From assembly GCF_022655055.1 (NCBI RefSeq), contig NZ_CP093384.1, positions 1,736,001 to 1,800,000 of the forward strand: a stretch of 64,000 nucleotides of DNA. The letters run 5' to 3'. Each line of letters starts with the position of its first letter. Within the stretch, counting starts at the first letter, position 1. The position numbers and the translations under genes are program-made. Below the pieces are notes generated by a model that ran no database searches, was not told the origin of the DNA, and worked only from the letters and a program-made list of their open reading frames with translations. Positions 40,249 to 51,423 of the stretch are shown here, in pieces. Source of the DNA: Vagococcus sp. CY52-2 (GTDB lineage: Bacteria > Bacillota > Bacilli > Lactobacillales > Vagococcaceae).

Positions 40249-40648
40249 TATTTTTTTCTCCTATTGTTTGAATACACCATGCAATGACTTCTTCTAAACG
40301 TTTCTTTTGTTCTGTTAAGTGTAAATATCCCATCAATGCTTCAAAACCTGTAGATGATCGATACACAGCAACCGACGTATTTTTGGCACTTGTGTGGCTT
40401 TTGGCATTGCGGCCACGTCGATACATATCTTGTTCTTCATCATTTAAAAGTCCTTGTTCCATCATTTGTTCAATCAAATAATGTTGCGCTTTAGCTGATA
40501 CATAGTGTGTTGCTAAACGGTGTAATTGATTCGGGCGAGTTTGCCCACTTTTCACTAAATAATCACGGATGTATGTTTCATATATAGCATCCCCCACATA
40601 AGCAAGAGTTAATCCACTTAGTAAGGTATAATCTTTTTCATTTGTCAT
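40229..40648 (-). CDS. mrnC: Mini-ribonuclease III
   Basis: The 139-residue protein has an RNase III catalytic domain without a dsRNA-binding domain: [18 protein letters not shown] and, later, [14 protein letters not shown] with the acidic catalytic residues. It matures 23S rRNA in Firmicutes. Its ATG overlaps the cysS stop, and it overlaps rlmB by 20 bases, so the three are tightly coupled. Confidence 0.95.
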   Translation of the reverse strand: MTNEKDYTLLSGLTLAYVGDAIYETYIRDYLVKSGQTRPNQLHRLATHYVSAKAQHYLIEQMMEQGLLNDEEQDMYRRGRNAKSHTSAKNTSVAVYRSSTGFEALMGYLHLTEQKKRLEEVIAWCIQTIGEKNNEKTTK

Positions 40649-42063
40649 TCACTTCTACTCCATCTTGTTCCTTGAGGGGTATCTTCTAAAATAATCCCTT
40701 GTTCTTTTAATAAATCACGTATCTCATCACTTCTAGCAAAGTTTTTTTCTTTACGTGCCGTATTTCTCTCAGAAATTAACGCATCAATATCTTCATCTAA
40801 TAAATCCTCGCTACTAGCTAGTTCAATACCAAAAATAAGCACTAATTTTTCTAGCGTTTCTTGATAGGCAGATATAACTTCTTTAGAAACCGTCTCTTCT
40901 TCTAAGTAACGATTTAAGTGTTTCACTAACTGATAAACTACTGTAATACCATTTGCGGCATTAAAATCATCATCCATCTCTGTAACAAATTCCATCATCA
41001 AAGTAGATAATTCTTTTAACCAATCATGATCGTTTTCTAAAGAATCAACTGACGTTTCTAATCGGAAACTCGCATTATTGTAACTACTTTTAATACGTCC
41101 TAAATTAGTCGTTGCTTCTTTAATTGTTGTTTCATTGAAAGGCATTGGTCGACGATAATGTGTCGTTGACAAAGCGAAACGTACCACTTCTGGTGACACG
41201 TCTTTCATCAAATCATGTGCGGTAATAAAGTTACCAAGTGATTTACTCATTTTCTCACCTGATTCACCGACTGTTAAATAAGCGTTATGCATCCAATAAT
41301 GAGCAAATGTCTGATCAGTTTTTGCTTCACTTTGAGCAATTTCATTTTCGTGATGAGGAAATTCTAAGTCTTGACCACCTGCGTGGATGTCTATTGTATC
41401 ACCTAAATGTTTTGTTGCCATCACAGAGCACTCAATGTGCCATCCTGGACGGCCTTTTCCCCATGGAGAATCCCATGAAACCTCATGCTCTTTTGCTTCT
41501 TTCCATAAAGCAAAATCTAATGGATCTTCTTTTTTAGCTGATTCATCACCAGTTCTTTGACTAGCCCCAATTTCCAATTCGTCAATGCTTTTATTACTTA
41601 ACTTTCCATAAGGTTTAAATAGTCGTGTGCGGTAATACACATCTCCTTGTGACTCGTAAGCATAACCTTTATCAATTAAAACAGAAACAAAGTCAATGAT
41701 ATCATCAATATGGTCAACGACACGTGGGTGCAAGCAAGCTGGTTGCACGTTTAATTTACCCGTGTCTTCTTTAAAAGCCTCTATATATTTATCTGCTAAT
41801 TCTTTCGTTGAAATTCCTTCTTGGTTAGCCGTCTTAATGATTTTATCATCCACATCTGTAAAGTTTGAGACATAATTAACCTTATATCCTCTAAACTCAA
41901 AATAACGTCTAACTGTATCAAAAGCGACTGTACTTCTAGCATTTCCTATATGAATGTAATTATAAACAGTCGGACCGCACAAATACATGCTCACTTCATT
42001 TGGTTTAATTGGTACAAAATTTTCTTTTTTTCGACTTAATGTATTATATATCTGTATTCCCAT
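40645..42063 (-). CDS. cysS: Cysteinyl-tRNA synthetase
   Basis: The 472-residue class I synthetase has [16 protein letters not shown] (zinc cysteine and HIGH motif), [14 protein letters not shown] and [13 protein letters not shown] with further zinc ligands, and KMSKSLGN. It is preceded by a cysteine T-box and followed with overlap by mrnC. Confidence 0.97.
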   Translation of the reverse strand: MGIQIYNTLSRKKENFVPIKPNEVSMYLCGPTVYNYIHIGNARSTVAFDTVRRYFEFRGYKVNYVSNFTDVDDKIIKTANQEGISTKELADKYIEAFKEDTGKLNVQPACLHPRVVDHIDDIIDFVSVLIDKGYAYESQGDVYYRTRLFKPYGKLSNKSIDELEIGASQRTGDESAKKEDPLDFALWKEAKEHEVSWDSPWGKGRPGWHIECSVMATKHLGDTIDIHAGGQDLEFPHHENEIAQSEAKTDQTFAHYWMHNAYLTVGESGEKMSKSLGNFITAHDLMKDVSPEVVRFALSTTHYRRPMPFNETTIKEATTNLGRIKSSYNNASFRLETSVDSLENDHDWLKELSTLMMEFVTEMDDDFNAANGITVVYQLVKHLNRYLEEETVSKEVISAYQETLEKLVLIFGIELASSEDLLDEDIDALISERNTARKEKNFARSDEIRDLLKEQGIILEDTPQGTRWSRSE

Positions 42064-42085
42064 ATACTTGCTCCTCTCATAGATA

Positions 42086-42302
42086 AAAAAGAACGTCTTT
42101 TAACAAATTGTTTGTTAAAAGACGTTCTCACGTGGTTCCACTTTTCTTCATTCACTTGATACAGTGAATCTTTTTGATAACATAACGTCTATCACACGAG
42201 ACAAGCTACTTACTTCACTTATCCTACTCAAAGAGGCACTTCACTGATAAATTAACACTTGTTCGCACCCACCACAAGCTCTCTAAAGACAATTTATCAC
42301 TT
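42086..42302 (-). promoter_or_regulatory. T-box leader of cysS
   Basis: The T-box GTGGAACCACG (42131-42141) precedes a perfect 17-bp terminator stem (42091-42107 with 42111-42127) that ends in TTTTTT. Upstream, GAAGTGCCTC supplies TGC (42236-42238) as the likely cysteine specifier. It lies in the gap between gltX and cysS, so cysS can be regulated separately from gltX. Confidence 0.92.
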
Positions 42303-42309
42303 ACTTTTC

Positions 42310-43785
42310 TTATCCTTGTATTTCTTTTAATGCTAAATTAATATGTTCTGTTGCTTGCTCTTTACCTAATAAAAGAATCGTTTCTGCTAATTCTGGACCA
42401 TGCATTTGTCCACTGACTGCTACACGAATTGGCATAAATAATTTTTTACCTTTAGCTCCTGTTTCTTTTTGTACAGCTTTAATCGCTTTTTTAATAGTCG
42501 GAACATCAAATTCTTCTAATTCTTTCAATTGAGTTTTAAATGCTTCTAATACTTCTGGCACTTGTTCATCTGATAGGACTTCTTTAGCAGATTCATCAAA
42601 TGACAATGTATCATTAAAGAATAAACTTGATAATTCAACGATTTCTTTTGCATAACTCATTTGTGGTTGGTAAAGACTCACTAATTCTTCAACCCAAGCT
42701 TGTTTTTCAGCGGTTGGATTTTCTTCTACTAATCCTGCTTCAATTAAATAAGGTAAGGCCATTTCTGCCATTGTTTTTCTATCAAGTTGTTTCATGTATT
42801 GGTTACTAATCCATTCAAGTTTTTTGTTATCAAAGGCTGCAGGTGATTTACCTAAACGATCTGCATCAAAGATTTTAATCAATTCTTCTTGGCTAAAGAT
42901 TTCTTCTTCACCAACTGGAGACCAACCTAACAAACTGATAAAGTTAAACATTGCTTCTGGTAAGTAACCTAATTCACGGTATTGTTCGATAAATTGTAGA
43001 ATCGTTTCATCACGTTTACTTAGTTTTTTACCTGTTTCTGTATTAATGATTAATGTCATATGACCAAATCTTGGTGGTGTCCAACCGAAAGCTTCATAGA
43101 TCATTAATTGTTTGGGTGTGTTTGCAATATGATCATCCCCACGTAAAACATGCGTAATTTTCATCAAATGATCATCCACGGCTACGGCAAAGTTATACGT
43201 CGGCATCCCGTCACGTTTTAAAATGACAAAATCGCCACCTACACTATCAGATTCAAATGTAATGTTTCCTTTTACAATGTCATCAAATGTGTATTCTTCG
43301 CCTTTTGGTACTCTAAAACGAACCACTGGTGTGATACCTTCAGCCTCTTTTGCTGCTTGTTGTTCTGGTGTTAAATGAGCACACTTTCCATTATAACGTG
43401 GAATTTGACCACGGCTACGTTGGCTTTCACGTTCTGCTTCTAATTCTTCTTCTGTACAGTAGCATTTGTAAGCCAAGTTACTTGCTAATAATTGATCAAC
43501 TAATGGTTGGTAAATATCTTTTCTTTCGGATTGACGATAAGGACCATATTCACCTGGTTTATCAGGTGACTCATCCCAGTCAATATTTAGCCATGCTAAG
43601 TTATCTAACTGACTTTTTTCTCCGTCTTCAATATTACGTTTTTGATCTGTATCCTCAATACGAATAATAAAATCGCCATCATGATGACGAGCAAATAAAT
43701 AATTAAATAATGCTGTTCTGGCATTTCCTATATGCAAATGACCTGTTGGACTTGGTGCATATCTGACACGTACTTTATTTCCCAT
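42310..43785 (-). CDS. gltX: Glutamyl-tRNA synthetase
   Basis: The 491-residue class I synthetase has [17 protein letters not shown] (HIGH motif), [10 protein letters not shown] and KLSKRDE (KMSKS equivalent). It charges tRNA-Glu, and in Firmicutes also tRNA-Gln. The ATG at 43785 follows AAGGAAGG with seven-base spacing; a longer frame to 43806 is less likely. Confidence 0.97.
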   Translation of the reverse strand: MGNKVRVRYAPSPTGHLHIGNARTALFNYLFARHHDGDFIIRIEDTDQKRNIEDGEKSQLDNLAWLNIDWDESPDKPGEYGPYRQSERKDIYQPLVDQLLASNLAYKCYCTEEELEAERESQRSRGQIPRYNGKCAHLTPEQQAAKEAEGITPVVRFRVPKGEEYTFDDIVKGNITFESDSVGGDFVILKRDGMPTYNFAVAVDDHLMKITHVLRGDDHIANTPKQLMIYEAFGWTPPRFGHMTLIINTETGKKLSKRDETILQFIEQYRELGYLPEAMFNFISLLGWSPVGEEEIFSQEELIKIFDADRLGKSPAAFDNKKLEWISNQYMKQLDRKTMAEMALPYLIEAGLVEENPTAEKQAWVEELVSLYQPQMSYAKEIVELSSLFFNDTLSFDESAKEVLSDEQVPEVLEAFKTQLKELEEFDVPTIKKAIKAVQKETGAKGKKLFMPIRVAVSGQMHGPELAETILLLGKEQATEHINLALKEIQG

Positions 43786-43885
43786 GGTATTACCTTCCTT
43801 GTTCACGTATTATCGCTTCCTATGCTTTTAGTTTACCTTCATTTACTTAAATAGTAAAGGCACTTTCTTAAGACTTTTTTAACAA

Positions 43886-44971
43886 TTAGTCAGCATTTAT
43901 CGTTGTTTGAGAATGACTTGGTTTTGCAAAAATCATTCGACCAGCAGCCGTTTGTAATGCACTCGTTACAATAACATTTATTTTCTTGTTCATAAAGTGT
44001 TTACCATCTTCAACCACAACCATTGTGCCATCATCTAAATATGCTACACCTTGTTGGCGTTCTGTTCCATCTTTCATTACAACAACATCCATTGTTTCAC
44101 CAGGTATGACAACTGGTTTAACAGCATTTGCCAAGGCATTAATGTTAAATACTGGGACATTTTGAAATTCACAGACTTTATTAAGATTGTAGTCATTTGT
44201 CACGACAATACCATCTAACAATTTAGCTAACTTAATCAATTTACTATCAACTTCTTGAATATCTTCAAAATCGCCTTCATACATTTCAACCGAGATATTT
44301 TCTTCTTTTTGTAAGGCGTTTAAGATATCTAACCCTCGACGTCCGCGAACGCGTTTCATACTATCCCCTGAATCCGCAATGTATTGTAATTCATATAAAA
44401 CAAAATTTGGAATTAATAATGTTCCTTCAATGAACCCAGTTTTAGCTATATCATAAATACGCCCGTCAATAATAACACTGGTATCTAATACTTTGTATTT
44501 ATGAAAATAATCATCAACTCGACGATCTAAGATGTCCTCTGATACCTTTTTTGATTTTGGCATAAAGAGCTTTTTAAAATCTTCCGTTTTCATTGTTCCA
44601 ACTCTAAAACCTAAATATCCTGTAATTAACATAATAATTGCCGGAACAATTAAAGGGAGTGAATAAAATGGAACAGAAATAAGTGCCCCTAAGAGTAATC
44701 CAATAATTGTACTAATACTTCCGAATAACAAATCTGATAGACTTTGTTCTGTAATAAATTTTTCTATTTTTTTTAAACCTGATACTAAGTATCGCTCAGT
44801 TAAAGTCGCAATAATTGCAAAAATAATCGCACCAATAATTCCGTTAGTAATATCGTTATTTAACCAACTAAGTGTTTCTTGATTTGTGGCTTTCCATAGT
44901 AATGGGAATAATGCCACACCTAAACTAAATCCAACAATAGCCATCACAATCGCATATATTTTTTTCTGCAT
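43886..44971 (-). CDS. PIN/TRAM-domain membrane protein (YacL-like)
   Basis: The 361-residue protein has four N-terminal membrane spans (residues 1-125), then a PIN nuclease domain starting KVLDTSVIIDGRIYDIAKTG with DGIVVTNDYNLNKV, and a C-terminal TRAM domain (ETMDVVVMKDGTERQQGVAY). The layout is that of YacL. The biological substrate is unknown. It follows radA by 20 bases, the conserved order. Confidence 0.93.
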   Translation of the reverse strand: MQKKIYAIVMAIVGFSLGVALFPLLWKATNQETLSWLNNDITNGIIGAIIFAIIATLTERYLVSGLKKIEKFITEQSLSDLLFGSISTIIGLLLGALISVPFYSLPLIVPAIIMLITGYLGFRVGTMKTEDFKKLFMPKSKKVSEDILDRRVDDYFHKYKVLDTSVIIDGRIYDIAKTGFIEGTLLIPNFVLYELQYIADSGDSMKRVRGRRGLDILNALQKEENISVEMYEGDFEDIQEVDSKLIKLAKLLDGIVVTNDYNLNKVCEFQNVPVFNINALANAVKPVVIPGETMDVVVMKDGTERQQGVAYLDDGTMVVVEDGKHFMNKKINVIVTSALQTAAGRMIFAKPSHSQTTINAD

Positions 44972-44991
44972 ACTTATCTTTCCTCCTTTAC

Positions 44992-46362
44992 TTAGGAAAA
45001 TACTTTAAATAATGTTTCAGATAGTGTTTCAACACCAATTACTTCAATTCCAGTTGGCGGTGTCCACCCTTGCAGATTATTAATAGGAATAAAGACTCGT
45101 CTAAATCCTAATTTCTGTGCTTCTCCTACCCGTTGCTCGATACGATTTACTCGTCTAATTTCACCAGTTAACCCAATTTCACCAATAAAACAATCTTGAG
45201 GAGAAGTCCCTTTATCTTTGTAACTTGATGCAATACTCACTGCGATGGATAAATCAATCGCTGGTTCATCAAGTTTCACTCCCCCAACTGCTTTTAAATA
45301 AGCATCTTGGTTTTGTAATAATAATCCAGCACGTTTTTCTAACACAGCCATAATCAGTGATACACGGTTATAATCAAGACCTGTTGCTGTTCGTTTCGCA
45401 TTTCCAAAAACAGATGGCGTTACAAGTGATTGAATTTCAGCTAAGATAGGTCGCGTTCCTTCCATTGAACAGACAATCGCTGATCCAGTTGCCCCATCAA
45501 TTCTCTCTTCCAAGAAAGCTTCAGATGGATTTAACACTTCCACTAAACCAGCTTGTCTCATTTCAAAAATACCTATTTCATTGGTTGAACCAAAACGATT
45601 TTTTACAGCACGCAATATTCTAAATGTATGATGTCTGTCTCCTTCAAAATAAAGTACTGTATCTACCATATGTTCAAGCATCCGTGGCCCTGCAAGTGAG
45701 CCTTCTTTGGTCACGTGTCCTACAATGAAGATGGCAATATTGTTTGTTTTAGCAATTTGCATCAACTCAGCCGTATTCGCTCGAACTTGACTCACACTTC
45801 CAGCAGCACTTTCCGTTTCCGGATGAACCATTGTCTGAATCGAATCAATAATCACATAGTCTGGTGTCAATTGCTCGATAACTTGTTTAATGCGACCCAT
45901 ATCCGTTTCTGGATAAACATAAAAATCATTTGTTCCATCAGCCAACCGTTCTGCACGCATTTTAATCTGTTGCGAACTCTCTTCACCAGAGACGTATAAT
46001 ACATTTCCTTTTAACAGACTAAGTTGTTGAGATACTTGTAGTAATAGTGTTGATTTTCCAATACCAGGATCCCCACCAATTAAGACCATTGAGCCTGGAA
46101 CAACCCCCCCGCCTAATACTCTATTTAATTCACCTAATTGTGTTTTTATACGCCGTTCTTTTTGTGTAGCGACTTCTTTTAACTTTTGCGGTTTACTCAT
46201 TTCACCCGTCAAACTTACTCGACTATGCCTAGTGGGGGTATCTGAGGAAATTTCTTCCACTAATGTATTCCATTCACCACAATTAGGACAACGACCCAGA
46301 TACTTTGGAGAGATATAACCACACGTTTGACAAACAAACTCATTTCTCTTTTTTTTTGCCAC
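44992..46362 (-). CDS. radA: DNA repair protein RadA
   Basis: The 456-residue protein has an N-terminal zinc finger ([21 protein letters not shown]), a RecA-like ATPase with [14 protein letters not shown], the RadA motif [11 protein letters not shown] and a C-terminal Lon-like domain. It promotes branch migration during recombination. It starts at GTG behind AAGGAT. Confidence 0.96.
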   Translation of the reverse strand: MAKKKRNEFVCQTCGYISPKYLGRCPNCGEWNTLVEEISSDTPTRHSRVSLTGEMSKPQKLKEVATQKERRIKTQLGELNRVLGGGVVPGSMVLIGGDPGIGKSTLLLQVSQQLSLLKGNVLYVSGEESSQQIKMRAERLADGTNDFYVYPETDMGRIKQVIEQLTPDYVIIDSIQTMVHPETESAAGSVSQVRANTAELMQIAKTNNIAIFIVGHVTKEGSLAGPRMLEHMVDTVLYFEGDRHHTFRILRAVKNRFGSTNEIGIFEMRQAGLVEVLNPSEAFLEERIDGATGSAIVCSMEGTRPILAEIQSLVTPSVFGNAKRTATGLDYNRVSLIMAVLEKRAGLLLQNQDAYLKAVGGVKLDEPAIDLSIAVSIASSYKDKGTSPQDCFIGEIGLTGEIRRVNRIEQRVGEAQKLGFRRVFIPINNLQGWTPPTGIEVIGVETLSETLFKVFS

Positions 46363-46471
46363 AAAATCATCCTTATCCTACAATTTTTAGTTCCTTATAA
46401 AATAAAATACTTATAAACGTATTTTAACATAAATTGTCCGATTCTAATAAAAACTGCGACTCTTTAGAAAA

Positions 46472-46999
46472 TTATTTACCAGACGACCCAAATCCACCTG
46501 TCCTCTGCGTTTGTACTAAATCATTGTCTGCTTTTAAGAATGGTAAAAAAATGCCTTGAGCGATACGATCTCCTTTTTTAATCTGCTTGTCAGTTAAGCC
46601 AAAGTTTAGTAGCTGAATCATGATATGCCCTTCATTATCTGGATTATCATAATAGTCACTGTCTATAACTCCCACACCATTTGTCAAAACTAAAAAATTT
46701 TTTAACGGGTTGCTTGAGCGATTGGCAATCTGTAAAAACTCATCATCCCCCATATAAGATTTCACACCTGTTGGAACAAGTGTTGATTTTAACTCTTTTT
46801 GCATATCAGCATCAACCAATATATCTTCTTTTGATAATATAGCCTTTAATACTTTCGCAATTCCTTGTTTCCAAATACTTGGAATCACAATATCAACAGC
46901 TGATTCAAAATCATATCCTGCTGCATTTTTTGTTGCTCTTTTTGGTAGATTGATATTCTCAAATGTTGATACTTTTTCAAATCCTCTTACTTTATTCAT
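46472..46999 (-). CDS. dut: dUTP diphosphatase
   Basis: The 175-residue trimeric dUTPase shows its motifs in order: AAGYDFESA, IANRSS, NGVGVIDSDYYDN, GDRIAQGIF and the C-terminal TGGFGSSGK. It hydrolyses dUTP to dUMP. An insertion around residues 40-75 makes it longer than the E. coli type, as in related enterococcal proteins. It lies 109 bases upstream of radA with no terminator between. Confidence 0.94.
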   Translation of the reverse strand: MNKVRGFEKVSTFENINLPKRATKNAAGYDFESAVDIVIPSIWKQGIAKVLKAILSKEDILVDADMQKELKSTLVPTGVKSYMGDDEFLQIANRSSNPLKNFLVLTNGVGVIDSDYYDNPDNEGHIMIQLLNFGLTDKQIKKGDRIAQGIFLPFLKADNDLVQTQRTGGFGSSGK

Positions 47000-47055
47000 G
47001 TGTTACCTTCCTTTATCTTTTGATTTCTTTAATCCTAACCGAAAAATAGACAAAT

Positions 47056-47089
47056 AAAAAGAGTAAAAATAAATCTTACTCTTTCTTTT
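47056..47089 (-). terminator. Terminator of kup
   Basis: AAAGAGTAA pairs with TTACTCTTT on the minus strand and is followed by TTATTTG. It overlaps the kup stop codon. Confidence 0.75.
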
Positions 47090-49133
47090 ATAAATTATGT
47101 AATTCATCATCATCTTCATCAAATTCTTCAACTGGCACTTGTTTTAATGTTACTTTGTTTCGCTTAGGTTGAATAACAAGTGGAACATATTCTGTAATCA
47201 CATCACTATATTCCAACCCATACCATTTAGCAGGGTCAACTGCTCGTCGTTTGATTCCTAATTTTGCTTGCATCACTAAAGTATCTAACCAATTCAACTC
47301 TGTTACACGGGATAATTCTTCACGTATTAAAACAAATGAAAAATCTCCTGTATCTCTTCCTGGTGTAATAGAATATTTTTGTGGTTGTTTCGGTAGTTTT
47401 CCTTCGTTCATTAAATCATGTACAATTTGTCTTAGATAGACGTTAACTTCCTGTGGCATTTTAAATCCTAAACGAAGTTGGACATTGACAATATAATCAG
47501 TATCCATCATATCCACATAATATTCTTTGGTATACGGTTCATCTGTCACAAAGACATTAACGAACCAATAAACTTTCGCACGTTTTGGGCTTTTGTCTAA
47601 TATTGAATACATAATTTCTCTACTAATCAGGTGCCCCTTTATTTTAGAAGTTAAAAAGACTAAATTTGTTTGTAACTGTGGCCAATCCGTGTCATCTCTT
47701 AACTCACCTAATTGTCCTTTATAATCATATAAAGAGATACGTTTTGATGTTGCCTCTGTAATCATATTACCTCGATGCCAAATTAACATGATCAAGAAAA
47801 TAACTAACGCCATACCTAAAGCAACGTAACCTCCGTGCATAAACTTAGATGCACTAGAAACAAAAAAGATACTCTCAATCGTTCCAAAAAAGATAAAAAT
47901 CAGGTACGCTAAAGATTTTGGTGTTCCCTCTTGTAATAAATATACAAGCAACAAAATAGTTGTCATTAACATCGTAATCGTAATAGCTAAGCCATAAGCT
48001 GCTTCCATTCGAGCAGATGTTCGGAAACCAAAAACAATGGCTAAACAACCCACCATTAACATATTATTAATAGCTGGAATATATAATTGTCCTTTTTGAT
48101 CAGTCGGATAAATAATTTTCATTCTTGGTAATAGACGTAACTTAATTGCCTCAGAAGCTAATGTATAAGAGCCAGAAATCAATGATTGTGACGCAATAAT
48201 AGCAGCTACTGTTGCAAAGATAACACCAATAATAGTTAATGATTGTGGCATCATTCTAAAAAACGGATTCAACATACCGATATCTTGATATTCCGGTAAA
48301 TCTTTCACACGAATAATCCAAGCAGCTTGACCAAAGTAATTTAATACCAAACATACTTTAATATACGGCCAACTAACACGAATATTGTTTCTACCGGCAT
48401 GACCTAAATCAGAATATAAAGCTTCGGCCCCTGTTGTCGCTAGAAATACACTACCTAAAATTAAAATACCTAATTTATTTTCTTCAGAGAATAGTAGATG
48501 AACAGCATAATAAGGATTTAATGCACGAATCACAGATAAATTCCCCATAAAATTAGATAAACCAATCAAACCAATGAATGTAAACCAGCCAAACATAATT
48601 GGACCAAAAGCTGTCCCCACTTTTTTAGTACCTAAACGTTGAACCATAAAAAGGGAAAAGATAATAATAACTGTTATAATCACAATGATTTGCTGGCTAT
48701 CACCAAACACATTATGGAAAGAGGGAATTCCTCGAAGGCCTTCAACAGCTGTTGTAACCGTTACAGCAGGAGTTAATATACCATCTGCCAGTAAAGTGGC
48801 TCCTCCTAGCATAGCCGGATATAATAAATATCGACTATTTTTTCTAACTAATGTGAAAAGTGAAAAAATACCACCTTCACCGTGGTTATCTGCATTCAAT
48901 GCAATCATGACATATTTTATTGTGGTTAATAAAGTTAACGTCCAAAAAACTAGTGATACCGCACCTAAAATAAAGGTTTCTGAAACATGCTCTAACCCAC
49001 CATTACCATCAACAATGGCTTTCATGACATATAATGGACTAGTACCAATATCGCCATAAACAACTCCCATTGCAACAAGCGTTCCACCTAGCGTAAATCG
49101 ATCAATTGCTTGTGGATTACATTTTTGACTCAC
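47088..49133 (-). CDS. kup: KUP-family potassium transporter
   Basis: The 681-residue protein has about 12 membrane spans and begins, after a short tail, with [20 protein letters not shown], the KUP signature. It imports K+, probably with H+. The C-terminal 200 residues are cytoplasmic. I start it at a GTG at 49133, eight bases after AAAGGAG; a frame to 49217 would begin inside the promoter. No c-di-AMP riboswitch is visible in the short leader. Confidence 0.94.
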   Translation of the reverse strand: MSQKCNPQAIDRFTLGGTLVAMGVVYGDIGTSPLYVMKAIVDGNGGLEHVSETFILGAVSLVFWTLTLLTTIKYVMIALNADNHGEGGIFSLFTLVRKNSRYLLYPAMLGGATLLADGILTPAVTVTTAVEGLRGIPSFHNVFGDSQQIIVIITVIIIFSLFMVQRLGTKKVGTAFGPIMFGWFTFIGLIGLSNFMGNLSVIRALNPYYAVHLLFSEENKLGILILGSVFLATTGAEALYSDLGHAGRNNIRVSWPYIKVCLVLNYFGQAAWIIRVKDLPEYQDIGMLNPFFRMMPQSLTIIGVIFATVAAIIASQSLISGSYTLASEAIKLRLLPRMKIIYPTDQKGQLYIPAINNMLMVGCLAIVFGFRTSARMEAAYGLAITITMLMTTILLLVYLLQEGTPKSLAYLIFIFFGTIESIFFVSSASKFMHGGYVALGMALVIFLIMLIWHRGNMITEATSKRISLYDYKGQLGELRDDTDWPQLQTNLVFLTSKIKGHLISREIMYSILDKSPKRAKVYWFVNVFVTDEPYTKEYYVDMMDTDYIVNVQLRLGFKMPQEVNVYLRQIVHDLMNEGKLPKQPQKYSITPGRDTGDFSFVLIREELSRVTELNWLDTLVMQAKLGIKRRAVDPAKWYGLEYSDVITEYVPLVIQPKRNKVTLKQVPVEEFDEDDDELHNL

Positions 49134-49176
49134 CTTTTTCACTCCTTTTCTCTTTAAAAAGTTAGTATTCATGACA

Positions 49177-49204
49177 ATCATATACTCATTTTTTTTAAAG
49201 TCAA
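49177..49204 (-). promoter_or_regulatory. Promoter of kup
   Basis: TTGACT and TATGAT are separated by 16 bases on the minus strand, about 45 bases before the GTG start. Confidence 0.7.
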
Positions 49205-49315
49205 CACTAATTTTCAAAAATCATTTTCTATTAGTGGAAACACAATTAAAAATGCGTTATTATAGCAAGCATAGGCACTTAAAAAATAGCCATTAAACAA
49301 AAAAGAGGGATTATT

Positions 49316-50119
49316 TTGAGCAGAAAAACATTATTAAAAAAAAGTAAGCGACTTGTTATAAAAGTTGGAACAAGCTCTCTTGTTCTACCCAATTCCGAAA
49401 TAAATTTACGTGCTATTGATCAATTAGCTTTTACCTTATCTTCTTTAAGACAACTTGGATATGAGGTTATCTTGGTTTCTTCAGGTGCAATTGGTGTTGG
49501 AATGAACTTATTAGGATTAGAAAAACGACCTGAGACTATCGCTAAACAACAGGCTGTTGCAGCGATTGGTCAATCTGAATTAATCAAGATATACACTCAA
49601 CGATTTACTTCTTATCACCAACAATCAGCCCAAGTCTTACTCACTCGTGATGTCATCGATTTTCCAACAAGTAGACAAAATGTTATTAATACATTTGAGG
49701 AGTTATTAACTATGGGGGTTATCCCAATCGTAAACGAAAATGACAGTGTCTCCGTAGATGAACTTGATCACTTAACAAAATTCGGTGATAATGATCAACT
49801 ATCTGCTATTGTTTGTAAATTAGCTCAAGCAGACTTACTCCTAATGCTTTCAGACATTGATGGTTTTTATAGTGATAATCCTCATACTAATCCAGATGCT
49901 ATACTGTACTCTCATATCACAGAAATTACAGAAATGATGGAAGACGCGGCTAGAGGTAAAGGGAGCGTTTTTGGAACTGGTGGTATGACAAGCAAATTAA
50001 AAGCAGCAAAGCGTGTGTTAGATAATCAATCACAAATGATTTTAGCTAGCGGTAAAGATCCTGCTATTTTATTCGACATTTTAGAGGGAAAAGAAGTAGG
50101 TACACTATTTTCAAATTAA
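49316..50119 (+). CDS. proB: Glutamate 5-kinase
   Basis: The 267-residue amino-acid kinase has VIKVGTSSLVLPN, ILVSSGAIGVGM, IPIVNENDSVSVDE and FGTGGMTSKLKAA. It lacks the C-terminal PUA domain of E. coli ProB, as is usual in Lactobacillales. It catalyses the first step of proline synthesis. It starts at TTG, six bases after AGAGGG. Confidence 0.96.
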   Translation: MSRKTLLKKSKRLVIKVGTSSLVLPNSEINLRAIDQLAFTLSSLRQLGYEVILVSSGAIGVGMNLLGLEKRPETIAKQQAVAAIGQSELIKIYTQRFTSYHQQSAQVLLTRDVIDFPTSRQNVINTFEELLTMGVIPIVNENDSVSVDELDHLTKFGDNDQLSAIVCKLAQADLLLMLSDIDGFYSDNPHTNPDAILYSHITEITEMMEDAARGKGSVFGTGGMTSKLKAAKRVLDNQSQMILASGKDPAILFDILEGKEVGTLFSN

Positions 50120-50146
50120 CTAGAACTTATAAAGGAGGGGTTTTAA

Positions 50147-51394
50147 ATGACACTATTAGAAACATTGGGTAAACAAGCAACTAAATCGGCCTTTTTCTTG
50201 AATAATGCCACAACAAAAGAAAAAAATAATGCACTAAAATCTATCATCGAAATGCTAGATAGAGATATGGAAATTATCTTGGCAGCAAATGAAAAAGATA
50301 TTGAATTAGCTAATAAAAATGGGATTCCTGAAACCATGATTGACAGGCTACTTCTCACAAAAGAACGAATTAATACGATGCAACACGACATTCAGACAAC
50401 TATTGATTTAGACGACCCAATAGGAAAAGTTGATCATATGTGGCGAAACGAAGATAATTTATTAATTGGAAAACAACGAGTTCCATTGGGCGTTATCGGT
50501 ATGATTTATGAATCAAGACCGAACGTTACAACAGATGCATCAGCTCTTGCTTTAAAATCAGGTAATGCCATCATCTTACGCGGAGGAAAAGAGGCTTTTT
50601 ACTCTAATCAAGCACTTGTTCAATCGATTCAACAGGCTTTAGAGTTAGTTGATTTTCCAAAAGATTGTGTTCAATTCATTGATGATACTTCAAGAGAAAC
50701 AGCAACAAAATTCATGCAATTATCAGATTATCTAGATGTTCTAATCCCTCGTGGTGGTGCGAACTTAATTCAATCTGTGGTTAAAAATGCCACTGTCCCT
50801 GTTATTGAAACTGGAACTGGAAACTGTCATGTATATGTTGATAAACACGCCAATTTAACTATGGCAAAAGATATTGTAATTAACGGTAAGTGTCAACGTC
50901 CTTCAGTATGCAATGCGACAGAATCACTTTTAGTGAACGCGACTATTGCTAAGAAATTTTTTGAACTGGTGTCCCCTGAATTTGAAGCCAATCATGTTAA
51001 ATTAAGAGTAGACCAAGCATCTTTGGTTTACCTACCTTCTGCTACACTTGCAACAGAGGAAGATTTTGCCACAGAATTTAATGACCTAATCTTATCAGTA
51101 AAAATCGTCAATAATCTAGATGACGCTATCCAGCATATTAACCATTACGGAACGAAACATTCCGAAGTGATTGTAACAGACAGCTATCAGCACTCTCAAA
51201 AATTTATTCAACAAATTGACGCAGCCGCTGTTTACGTCAACGCATCTTCTCGCTTTACTGATGGTAGCGTATTTGGATTTGGTGGAGAAATTGGCATTAG
51301 CACACAAAAATTACACGCTAGAGGTCCAATGGGCTTAAATGAATTAACTACCACAAAATATATCATCTTTGGGGAAGGTCAAACTAGACGTTAA
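50147..51394 (+). CDS. proA: Gamma-glutamyl phosphate reductase
   Basis: The 415-residue aldehyde-dehydrogenase-fold enzyme has IYESRPNVTTDASALALKSG, GGANLIQSVV and NGKCQRPSVCNATESLLV with the catalytic cysteine. It reduces the ProB product to glutamate semialdehyde. It is 27 bases after proB with AGGAGGGG ahead of the ATG. Confidence 0.96.
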   Translation: MTLLETLGKQATKSAFFLNNATTKEKNNALKSIIEMLDRDMEIILAANEKDIELANKNGIPETMIDRLLLTKERINTMQHDIQTTIDLDDPIGKVDHMWRNEDNLLIGKQRVPLGVIGMIYESRPNVTTDASALALKSGNAIILRGGKEAFYSNQALVQSIQQALELVDFPKDCVQFIDDTSRETATKFMQLSDYLDVLIPRGGANLIQSVVKNATVPVIETGTGNCHVYVDKHANLTMAKDIVINGKCQRPSVCNATESLLVNATIAKKFFELVSPEFEANHVKLRVDQASLVYLPSATLATEEDFATEFNDLILSVKIVNNLDDAIQHINHYGTKHSEVIVTDSYQHSQKFIQQIDAAAVYVNASSRFTDGSVFGFGGEIGISTQKLHARGPMGLNELTTTKYIIFGEGQTRR

Positions 51395-51423
51395 AATCTT
51401 ATCTAGGAGGATAAAAAACGACT

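Noticed and set aside
49205-49315. T-box or c-di-AMP riboswitch between kup and proB
   Set aside because: The gap is short and holds no T-box sequence or riboswitch-like conserved core.
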